A program made the translations under genes and the position numbers. Below, piece after piece: positions 1 through 4,894 of a DNA stretch of 5,806 nt. The notes beneath the pieces were generated by a model that was not told the origin of the DNA, searched no databases, and saw only the letters and a program-made list of their open reading frames with translations. Position 1 is the first letter of the stretch. Each line of letters begins with the position of its first letter. Source of the DNA: an uncultured bacterium (GTDB taxonomy: Bacteria > Methylomirabilota > Methylomirabilia > Rokubacteriales > CSP1-6); the NCBI GenBank assembly GCA_946479205.1, contig CAMLFJ010000239.1, forward strand, positions 1 to 5,806, written 5' to 3'.

Positions 1-965
1 AGCGCCATGCGCGGCTGCAGCCGCTGGAAGCTCGGCCGCCCCGCGTCGTCGAGGGCCACGATCTCCCCGTCGATCACGAAGGACTCGACCGGCAGCGCCC
101 GCAGGGCGCGCACCACTTCCGGGTAGCGCGACGTGGTGTCCTGCCCGCTCCGGCCGTAGAGCTCGACGCGATCCCCGCGCCGCGCCCCGAGCACGCGCAC
201 GCCGTCGTACTTGATCTCGAAGAGCCACGCGGGATCCGAGAACGGCCGCTCGGCGAGAGTGGCCAGCGTGAAGGGCTGCCCGCGCGCGATCACCTCGCCG
301 CGCGGCGCCCCCAGCGCGTCGAGGCGCGCGCGGATCACCGCGAGGCGCCCGGAGGCGTTCGCCATCTCCTCGACGGTGAGCCCGGAGAGCACCGACTGCG
401 GATACCGCTCGGTCAGCTCGGCCGCGTCGGCCGGGATGGCGGCGCCGTCGGCCTTCTTGAGCAGGAGCCAGTCCTTGTCCTTGCCCGACATGCGGGCGAG
501 CGTCCAGCGCCCGCGCATCTTGTGGCCGAAGATCTCCACCTCGAGCTTGCCGCGCGCGAGCTGGGCGAGCGGATCCTCGGGCTTGGCCGAGCGGTACCAG
601 CCGTGGTCCCACACGATGACCGAGCCGGCGCCGTAGTTGCCGGGCGGGATCACGCCCTCGAAGTCCCCGTACTCGATGGGATGATCCTCGACGTGGACCG
701 CGAGCCGCTTCTCCTCCGCGTGCGCGGAGGGCCCCTTGGGCACCGCCCAGCTCTTCAGCACTCCGTCCATCTCGAGGCGCAGGTCGTAGTGCAGCCGGCG
801 CGCCGCGTGCTTCTGCACCACGAAGAGCCGGCCGCCGGTGGGGGGCCGGCCGCCGAACGGCTCGGGGGTGCGCTCGGGATCGCGCTTCTTCCGGTAGGTG
901 GTGAGCTCGGGCCCAATACGTCGCCCCTTCTTGCCGCGTGCACCACCATCCCGTGCGGTTGCCAT
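1..965 (-). CDS. ligD: NHEJ DNA ligase D (LigD), phosphoesterase and ligase domains; 3' end beyond window
   Basis: ATP-dependent DNA ligase of bacterial non-homologous end joining, which trims and seals double-strand breaks bound by Ku. The window holds the first 321 residues; the gene runs off the left edge. Residues about 40-165 are the 3'-phosphoesterase (PE) domain. The motif FVVQKHAARRLHYDLRLE carries H53, H59, D61 and R63, and HVEDHPIEY carries H95 and Y99. These match the metal-binding and catalytic set known from Pseudomonas LigD. After a linker the ligase domain begins. Motif I FEIKYDGVR gives K252 as the lysine that takes AMP, GRSGQDTTSRYP fits motif Ia, and FVIDGEIVALDD fits motif III with E301. 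PE comes first, so this is not the mycobacterial POL-PE-LIG order. A POL domain could follow beyond the edge (Pseudomonas PE-LIG-POL) or be absent. The ATG at 965 is chosen because it leaves a short basic leader and does not run into ku. No Shine-Dalgarno is visible. An in-frame ATG at 1019 would overlap the ku start and is less likely. Divergent from ku. Confidence 0.95.
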   Translation of the reverse strand, partial: MATARDGGARGKKGRRIGPELTTYRKKRDPERTPEPFGGRPPTGGRLFVVQKHAARRLHYDLRLEMDGVLKSWAVPKGPSAHAEEKRLAVHVEDHPIEYGDFEGVIPPGNYGAGSVIVWDHGWYRSAKPEDPLAQLARGKLEVEIFGHKMRGRWTLARMSGKDKDWLLLKKADGAAIPADAAELTERYPQSVLSGLTVEEMANASGRLAVIRARLDALGAPRGEVIARGQPFTLATLAERPFSDPAWLFEIKYDGVRVLGARRGDRVELYGRSGQDTTSRYPEVVRALRALPVESFVIDGEIVALDDAGRPSFQRLQPRMA

Positions 966-972
966 CGGAGTC

Positions 973-1001
973 TTGGAGCATAGCTGCCTGCGTGGTACTG
1001 T
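973..1001 (+). promoter_or_regulatory. Candidate sigma-70 promoter for ku (extended -10)
   Basis: TTGGAG (973-978) and TACTGT (996-1001) are 17 bp apart. A TGG triplet at 993-995 directly before the -10 gives the TGn extended -10 form, which can compensate for the weak hexamers (three of six matches each). The start would fall near 1008, about ten bases before the ku ATG. The elements overlap those proposed for ligD on the other strand, so both promoters could hardly be occupied at once. Confidence 0.35.
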
Positions 1002-1005
1002 GCAA
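977..1005 (-). promoter_or_regulatory. Candidate sigma-70 promoter for ligD
   Basis: Read on the minus strand, TTGCAC (1005-1000) and TATGCT (982-977) are separated by 17 bp. TATGCT matches the -10 consensus at four of six bases and TTGCAC matches the -35 at three. Transcription would start near 970, only about five bases before the ligD ATG, giving a nearly leaderless mRNA. That fits the lack of a ribosome binding site. Inferred by eye from consensus only. Confidence 0.4.
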
Positions 1006-1017
1006 AGCCTCACGGTC

Positions 1018-1914
1018 ATGGCGCCTCATTCACTCGGCTCCGGCACCATTTCCTTCGGGCTCGTCTCGATCCCGGTGAAGCTGTATACCGCCGCGTCGTC
1101 GGGCAACGTGAGCTTCAACCTGCTGCACGCCAAGTGCGGCAGCCGGATCAAGCAGCAGACGTTCTGCCCGGTCGACAACGAGGTCGTCGAGCGCAGCGCG
1201 CTGGTCAAGGGCTACGAATTCCAGAAGGACCAGTACGTGCGCTTCACCGACGAGGAGCTGAAGTCGCTGGAAGGCGAGTCGTCGAAGGTCATCGACATCG
1301 CCGAGTTCGTCCCGCTCTCCTCGGTGGACCCGATCTTCTTCGAGAAGACGTACTACCTGGGGCCGGACAAGGGCGGCGAGAAACCCTACCGCCTGCTCGC
1401 CGACGCGATGGCCAAGAGCGACAAGGTGGCGCTGGCCACCTTCGTCATGCGCGGCAAGGAGAGCCTCGTGCTCGTCCGCCCCGCCCAGGACGGGCTGATG
1501 CTGCACACGATGTACTTCGCCGACGAGGTGCGCGACTTCGGCGAGATCGAGAAGGGCAAGTCGGTGAAGCTCCGCGAGGGCGAGCTCGGCCTGGCCGAGC
1601 GCCTGATCGGCGAGCTCTCGCACGACGAGTTCAAGCCCGAGCAGTACCGGGACCAGTACCGCGAGCGGGTGCTCGAGCTCGCGAACTCGAAGGTGGAGGG
1701 CAAGGAGATCACCGCGGTCGAGCCGGAGGCCCAGCGCGCCCAGGTCATCGACTTGATGGACGCGCTCAAGCAGAGCCTGGCCAAGCGCGCCGCCGCCGCG
1801 CCGGCGGCCCCCGCGGACAAGGCCGCGGCGCCCCACCCGAAGAAGCCCCCCGCGAAGGCCGCCCCCCGGCGCGCCGCCGCGGCGGAGCGCAAGGCCGAGG
1901 GCGGCCGCAAGTAG
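1018..1914 (+). CDS. ku: Bacterial Ku, DNA end-binding protein of NHEJ
   Basis: 298-residue Ku homologue. It forms a homodimeric ring that threads onto DNA double-strand ends and recruits LigD. The N-terminus GSGTISFGLVSIPVKLY is the classic Ku opening. LVKGYEFQKDQYV (62-74), IDIAEFVPLSSVDPIFFEKTYYL (92-114) and the LMLHTMYFADEVRDF region (160-174) are further family blocks, so the core barrel spans about residues 3-250. A zinc-ribbon-like element H37-x2-C40-x9-C50-x2-D53 is present, with Asp where some Ku proteins have a fourth Cys. Residues 256-298 form a low-complexity tail with 18 Ala, 12 Lys/Arg, 7 Pro and only 3 acidic residues. Such tails in bacterial Ku bind DNA and LigD. The ATG at 1018 is chosen because the SFGLVSIPVK block begins soon after it. 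A GTG at 898 would add 40 unrelated residues and overlap ligD. No Shine-Dalgarno is seen. Divergent from ligD with a 52-bp gap. Confidence 0.96.
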   Translation: MAPHSLGSGTISFGLVSIPVKLYTAASSGNVSFNLLHAKCGSRIKQQTFCPVDNEVVERSALVKGYEFQKDQYVRFTDEELKSLEGESSKVIDIAEFVPLSSVDPIFFEKTYYLGPDKGGEKPYRLLADAMAKSDKVALATFVMRGKESLVLVRPAQDGLMLHTMYFADEVRDFGEIEKGKSVKLREGELGLAERLIGELSHDEFKPEQYRDQYRERVLELANSKVEGKEITAVEPEAQRAQVIDLMDALKQSLAKRAAAAPAAPADKAAAPHPKKPPAKAAPRRAAAAERKAEGGRK

Positions 1915-1944
1915 GTAACCGCCATAAGGTCGATTGCCGGAAAT

Positions 1945-1969
1945 GCGCCGCGCCGGTGACGGGCGGCGT
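1945..1969 (+). terminator. Hairpin after ku, possible 3'-end structure
   Basis: A near-perfect stem lies 30 bases after the ku stop. CGCCGC (1946-1951) pairs with GCGGCG (1963-1968), then one bulged G (1952), then CCG (1953-1955) pairs with CGG (1960-1962) around a GTGA tetraloop, with a G-T wobble at the base. No T-run follows, so it is not a standard intrinsic terminator. It could stabilise the ku mRNA end or be chance in GC-rich DNA. Confidence 0.3.
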
Positions 1970-2047
1970 CAGGATGCCGGTGGCTCCGCTGCTCGATTCG
2001 TAAGTCAATTCAGCTAGTTCCAGCCTGGCAACTGCATTGCAAAGTCC

Positions 2048-2077
2048 TTCAATCGTCGCAGATCGCTCTCCTACATT
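2048..2077 (+). promoter_or_regulatory. Weak candidate promoter for the small exported-protein gene
   Basis: The stretch about 2000-2085 is clearly richer in A and T than its surroundings, as expected of a promoter. The best pair by eye is TTCAAT (2048-2053) and TACATT (2072-2077), 18 bp apart, with three and four consensus matches. Transcription would begin near 2084, just before the GAGGG ribosome binding site. A TTGCAA at 2037 has no partner at the right distance. Confidence 0.2.
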
Positions 2078-2085
2078 CCATACCC

Positions 2086-2090
2086 GAGGG
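2086..2090 (+). promoter_or_regulatory. Ribosome binding site deciding the start at 2097
   Basis: GAGGG lies six bases before the ATG at 2097. It is the clearest Shine-Dalgarno on the plus strand in this window and rules against the longer frame opening near 2037. Confidence 0.6.
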
Positions 2091-2096
2091 ATCAAG

Positions 2097-2357
2097 ATGA
2101 TGAGGACTCTGATCGGCTGGACCGTGGGCGCCGCGTGCGCCACCGTGATCGTGAGCGGGATCTCCGCGCTGCCCGTGCAGGGCCAGGACATCAAGCACGA
2201 GCGGAAGGAGATCGAATCCTCGCGGCAGCAGCTCCGCGAGGCCTACCGGTCGGGCGATCCCGCGGCCATCAAGACCGCGCGGGAGAATTACCAGAAGGCC
2301 CGCAACGAGCCGCTGAAGAACCGGCGCGAGCCGCGCGGCGGCCAGGATCCGAAGTAG
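2097..2357 (+). CDS. Small exported charged helical protein, function unknown
   Basis: 86-residue protein that I do not recognise. Residues 1-29 look like a Sec signal peptide: Arg at position 3, a hydrophobic core at 5-24 (LIGWTVGAACATVIVSGISA) and a likely cleavage after PVQG. The mature part of about 57 residues is strongly charged. Residues 31-72 (DIKHERKEIESSRQQLREAY, then AAIKTARENYQKARNE) have the spacing expected of two short amphipathic helices split by SGDP. The tail is Arg/Gly/Pro-rich. The mature region has no cysteine, so disulfides are excluded. Small periplasmic helical proteins of this kind occur in envelope-stress or metal-binding roles, but nothing here assigns one. The start at 2097 is supported by GAGGG upstream and by the signal peptide beginning there; a second ATG at 2100 is equivalent. 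It stands alone between ku and the convergent amidase gene. Codon use and composition match its neighbours. Confidence 0.75.
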   Translation: MMRTLIGWTVGAACATVIVSGISALPVQGQDIKHERKEIESSRQQLREAYRSGDPAAIKTARENYQKARNEPLKNRREPRGGQDPK

Positions 2358-2369
2358 CCCGATCCTGAG

Positions 2370-2393
2370 CCCGCCGGCCTACAGGTCGGCGGG
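2370..2393. terminator. GC-rich hairpin between convergent genes
   Basis: CCCGCCGGCC (2370-2379) pairs with GGTCGGCGGG (2384-2393) around a TACA loop, a ten-base stem with one G-T wobble. It lies 12 bases past the small gene's stop and overlaps the last codons and TAG of the amidase gene. It could therefore act for both strands. No T-run follows on either side, so it is at most a weak or Rho-assisted terminator. Confidence 0.45.
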
Positions 2394-3779
2394 ATGGCCC
2401 CGGTGCCAGTCGGTCGTTGACTGGTAGGCGCGGGCGGCGGCCAGGATCGTGTTCTCCTCCCACGCGCGCCCCATGAGCTGCAGGCTCGTCGGCAGGCCGC
2501 GCGCCCCGAAACCGTTCGGCACCGCCACCGCGGGCAGGCCCGCGCCGTTGCCGACCGCGCCCATCACGTCCCGCGCGGTCCCCCGGATCGCGCTGCGCAC
2601 CTCGCCCCCCAGCATCGCGGCCACCGTCGCGCGCCCCGGGGCGACGAGGGCGTCGAGCGGGGCCAGCACCCGGTCCGCCTCGCGCGCCATCACGGTCCGC
2701 AGCCGCAGCGCCTTCACGTAGTCCTTGGCGAGGATCGCGTCGCGCGCGTAGGGGGTGTAGTGGTCTTCCGGCGCGGTGAGCCCCGCGATGGCGCCGCTCT
2801 CGATCAGGTCCTCGAACGCGCTCGCCGCCTCCGCGAACAGGATGGTGCGCGTGATGTCGTCGTACGGAAGATCCGGCAGCGCGACCTCCTCGACGGTGCC
2901 GAGCCCGCGCAGCACCTCGAGCGAGCGCGCGAAGTTCTCCCGCACCGCGTCCTCGCAGCCGTCGGTGATGCCGCGCAGCACGCCGAAGCGGAAGCGCCGA
3001 CCGGCCGACCCGCCCGCGTCGTAGCGATAGGCGCGGTCCACCGTGGTCGGATCCGCCGCGTCGCGCCCCGCGATGGCTTCGAGCACGAGGCCGCAGTCGT
3101 CCGCGGTGAGCGCGAGCGGGCCGAGCTTGTCGAGGGTCCAGCAGAGCGCCATCGCGCCGTGGCGGCTCACCCGGCCGTAGGTCGGCCGCAGCCCGGCGAG
3201 GCCGCAGTTGCCCGCGGGCGAGAGGATGGAGCCCCACGTCTCCGAGCCGATGGCGAAGGGCACCAGCCCGGCCGCGACCGCGGAGCCCGAGCCGCTCGAC
3301 GAGCCGCCGCTCCACGCCTCCCGGTTCCACGGATTGACGCCGGGTCCGGTGAACGCGGCATTCGGCTGGCGATAGCCCATGCCCCCCGCCAGCTCCACCA
3401 TCGCGAGCTTCGCGCAGAGCACCGCGCCCGCGGCCTCGAGCTTGAGGATCGCGGTGGCGTCGAAGTCGAAGCAGCGGTCCTTGAAGGGCGCGGCGCCCCA
3501 GGTGGTCGGGATGCCGCCCGAGGTCGCCAGCAGGTCCTTGGCCCCGTAGGGGATGCCGTGGAGCGGGCCCCGGTACCGGCCGGCCGCGATCTCCGCCTCG
3601 GCGCGCCGCGCCTGCTCGATGGCGCGGTCGCGCGTGACCGTGACCACCGCGTTGTAGGGTGGGCCGAGGCGCTCCAGGCGATCGAGGAAGGTCTCGGCCA
3701 GCGCGACCGGAGAGAGGCGGCGCGCGCGGATGCCCTCCGCGAGCTGCCGCACCGGCGTGAAGACCACGTCCTCGGCCAT
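2379..3779 (-). CDS. Amidase-signature family hydrolase
   Basis: 466-residue cytoplasmic enzyme of the amidase-signature family (GatA, AtzE, FAAH, malonamidase fold), a usual full length. It should hydrolyse a C-N amide bond; the substrate is unknown. The Ser-cisSer-Lys triad is readable: K81 in GIPYGAKDLLAT, S160 in the GGSSSGS loop, and S184 in IGSETWGSILSP, 24 residues later as in FAAH and malonamidase. The following GLAGLRPTYGRVSRHG and the C-terminal GLPAVAVPNGF and LPTSLQLMG blocks are also typical. Two signature positions are unusual: W182 replaces the first Gly before the nucleophile (normally GGS), and L186 replaces the Arg of GSIR. The ATG at 3779 has GGAG (3785-3788) five bases upstream and overlaps the preceding stop by one base, so it is probably translationally coupled to the GatC-like gene. 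Not a clear GatA: gatB is absent and the neighbours are transport genes. A catabolic amidase acting on an imported compound is the likely role. Confidence 0.93.
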   Translation of the reverse strand: MAEDVVFTPVRQLAEGIRARRLSPVALAETFLDRLERLGPPYNAVVTVTRDRAIEQARRAEAEIAAGRYRGPLHGIPYGAKDLLATSGGIPTTWGAAPFKDRCFDFDATAILKLEAAGAVLCAKLAMVELAGGMGYRQPNAAFTGPGVNPWNREAWSGGSSSGSGSAVAAGLVPFAIGSETWGSILSPAGNCGLAGLRPTYGRVSRHGAMALCWTLDKLGPLALTADDCGLVLEAIAGRDAADPTTVDRAYRYDAGGSAGRRFRFGVLRGITDGCEDAVRENFARSLEVLRGLGTVEEVALPDLPYDDITRTILFAEAASAFEDLIESGAIAGLTAPEDHYTPYARDAILAKDYVKALRLRTVMAREADRVLAPLDALVAPGRATVAAMLGGEVRSAIRGTARDVMGAVGNGAGLPAVAVPNGFGARGLPTSLQLMGRAWEENTILAAARAYQSTTDWHRGHPADL

Positions 3780-3991
3780 CACGGCTCCGCGCGGTAGGCC
3801 GCGAAGGGCTGGGCGGGCTCGTCCGCATTGGTGAGGCGCACCGCGCGGAGAGCGCGGGAGGCCTGCACGATCGCTTCGATGGAGGTCCGCACGCCCGCGA
3901 GCTGCTCGGCGTCCAGGCGGCTTCCGTAGCGCTCGCGCACCAGGGCGAGCATGGTGTCCACTTCGGCCCGGACCGCGTCGGCCTCGCTCAT
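3779..3991 (-). CDS. GatC/AtzG-like small partner of the amidase
   Basis: 70-residue soluble protein with no signal peptide or membrane segment. Residues 4-48 look like two amphipathic helices (DAVRAEVDTMLALVRERYG and DAEQLAGVRTSIEAIVQASR). They are followed by an extended tail with LTNADEPAQPF (53-63). That plan, two helices followed by a tail ending in a DEPA-type motif, is the plan of GatC and the AtzG/DUF4089 proteins, which bind and stabilise amidase-signature subunits. Its stop overlaps the amidase ATG by one base (TGATG), so the two proteins should be made in equal amounts, as for AtzG-AtzE. The gene starts 12 bp after the permease stop and in the same frame. Its ribosome site is weak (GCGGGCGG just upstream). 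The family call rests on length, helix pattern, tail motif and position; sequence similarity to GatC itself is low and a search is needed to confirm it. Confidence 0.7.
   Translation of the reverse strand: MSEADAVRAEVDTMLALVRERYGSRLDAEQLAGVRTSIEAIVQASRALRAVRLTNADEPAQPFAAYRAEP
3785..3788 (-). promoter_or_regulatory. Ribosome binding site of the amidase gene
   Basis: GGAG on the minus strand, five bases before the ATG at 3779 and inside the end of the GatC-like gene. It fixes the amidase start within an open frame that continues far upstream. Confidence 0.55.
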
Positions 3992-4003
3992 GCCGCCCGC
4001 ATT

Positions 4004-4894
4004 CTAGCGGAGGCGCGGATCGAGCGCATCGCGGAGTCCGTCGCCGAGCAGGTTGAAGCCGAGCACGGCCAGGAAGATGGCGAGGCCGGGCAGCGCGGCC
4101 ACGTGGGGCGCCACGTTCATGTACTGCCGGCTGCTGGAGAGCATGCTGCCCCAGTCGGAGGTCGGCGGCTGGACGCCCAGGCCGAGGAAGGACAGCCCGG
4201 CCAGCGCGGTGATCATCCCGCCCACGTTCAGGGTGACCGCCACCACGATCGGGGCGAGGCAATTGCGCAGCACGTGCGAGATCGAGAGCCGCAGCTCGGA
4301 GAGGCCGAGGGCGCGCGCCGCCTCCACGTACTCGGTCTGCTTCACCGCGAGCACGGTGGCGCGCACGATACGGCCGTAGAACGGGATGTTCACGATCGCG
4401 ACCGCGACCATCCCGTTGACGAGGCCGGGGCCGAGCGTGGCGATGATCGCGATCGCGAGCAGGAAGTACGGAAACGCCATCAGGGTGTCGATCGAGCGCA
4501 TCACCACCTGGTCCACCCACCGGCCGACGAAGCCGGCGAGCAGCCCGCAGACCGAGCCGGCCGCCGCCGCGAGCACGGTGGCGGCGAGGCCGACCACCAG
4601 CGAGGTGCGCGCGCCGTAGAGCAGCCGGCTCAGCAGGTCGCGCCCGAACTCGTCGGTGCCGAGCGGATGCCCGGCGGTGAAGGGCCGCGCGAGGCGGCGC
4701 GCGGTGTCGATGGTATCCGGGTTGTGCGGCGCGAGCAGCGGGGCCAGCACCGCGGCGGCCCCGAGGGTGACCACCAGGGCCAGGCCGAACACCGCGCTGC
4801 CGCTCTTGCGGAACATGCGCGTGGCCTCCGCCACCCCGGAGCGGCCGGCGGGAGCGACCGCCACCACGCCGCGGCTCGTCGCCACGCTACTCAT
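4004..4894 (-). CDS. ABC transporter permease, DppC/OppC type
   Basis: 296-residue inner-membrane permease of the peptide/opine/nickel ABC importer class, the usual partner of a DppB-type permease. The N-terminal OppC_N region shows membrane segment 1 (VFGLALVVTLGAAAVLAPLL, about 35-54), then APHNPDTID and the family block HPLGTDEFGRDLLSRLLYGAR (about 76-96). The main permease domain follows with further membrane segments. The cytoplasmic EAA loop TEYVEAARALGLSELRLS contacts the ATPase. SFLGLGVQPPTSDWGSML and GDGLRDALDPRLR at the C-terminus are also characteristic. The start at 4894 overlaps the dppB-like stop by 8 bp but has no visible Shine-Dalgarno. An in-frame ATG at 4816 (residue 27) has GGAGG eight bases upstream and would give a 270-residue protein. 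The longer form is preferred because relatives usually carry 20-30 residues before the RMFRKSGSAVFG-like stretch. Solute specificity cannot be told from a permease. Confidence 0.93.
   Translation of the reverse strand: MSSVATSRGVVAVAPAGRSGVAEATRMFRKSGSAVFGLALVVTLGAAAVLAPLLAPHNPDTIDTARRLARPFTAGHPLGTDEFGRDLLSRLLYGARTSLVVGLAATVLAAAAGSVCGLLAGFVGRWVDQVVMRSIDTLMAFPYFLLAIAIIATLGPGLVNGMVAVAIVNIPFYGRIVRATVLAVKQTEYVEAARALGLSELRLSISHVLRNCLAPIVVAVTLNVGGMITALAGLSFLGLGVQPPTSDWGSMLSSSRQYMNVAPHVAALPGLAIFLAVLGFNLLGDGLRDALDPRLR
4825..4829 (-). promoter_or_regulatory. Strong internal ribosome binding site in the dppC-like gene
   Basis: GGAGG on the minus strand, eight bases before an in-frame ATG at 4816. It may mark the true start or a second start of the permease, since the annotated ATG at 4894 has no recognisable site. 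Confidence 0.4.

Noticed and set aside
211..983. Plus-strand frames (211-636 and 522-983) antisense to ligD
   Set aside because: The minus strand here encodes clear LigD phosphoesterase and ligase motifs without interruption.
898..1017. GTG start at 898 giving a Ku protein 40 residues longer
   Set aside because: The extra residues do not resemble Ku and would overlap the ligD start region. The family N-terminus begins right after the ATG at 1018.
1030..1836. 268-residue and other minus-strand frames antisense to ku, including 1766-2194
   Set aside because: Leu/Arg/Val-rich shadows of the ku codons, without motifs or ribosome sites.
1134..2003. 289-residue plus-strand frame inside ku
   Set aside because: Arg/Gly-rich out-of-frame product. 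The ku frame is unmistakable.
1915..2096. Possible RNA gene or riboswitch in the spacer after ku
   Set aside because: Only one hairpin and AT-richer promoter-like DNA are visible. There is no tRNA-like fold or known riboswitch core, and the downstream gene is not a metabolic gene.
2097..2138. Small exported protein as a lipoprotein through Cys14
   Set aside because: The residues before Cys14 are GAA, lacking the Leu/Val/Ile expected at -3 of a lipobox, and the hydrophobic core continues past the Cys.
2760..3797. 345-residue open frame on the plus strand, antisense to the amidase
   Set aside because: Arg/Ala/Glu-rich composition with no family motif, lying wholly opposite a well-conserved enzyme. 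This is expected of GC-rich DNA.
2269..3828. 519-residue minus-strand frame overlapping the amidase in another frame
   Set aside because: Very Arg/Gly/Pro-rich product with no domain. The amidase frame carries all signature motifs.
2379..3991. GatCAB amidotransferase (tRNA) operon
   Set aside because: No gatB is present, the signature differs from GatA at two positions and the genes sit in an ABC importer operon, so a catabolic amidase is more likely.
3780..4520. Extension of the amidase frame 247 residues upstream to 4520, as a possible fusion protein
   Set aside because: The extension is the out-of-frame shadow of the permease and GatC-like genes. The ATG at 3779 has a good GGAG and starts a normal amidase N-terminus.
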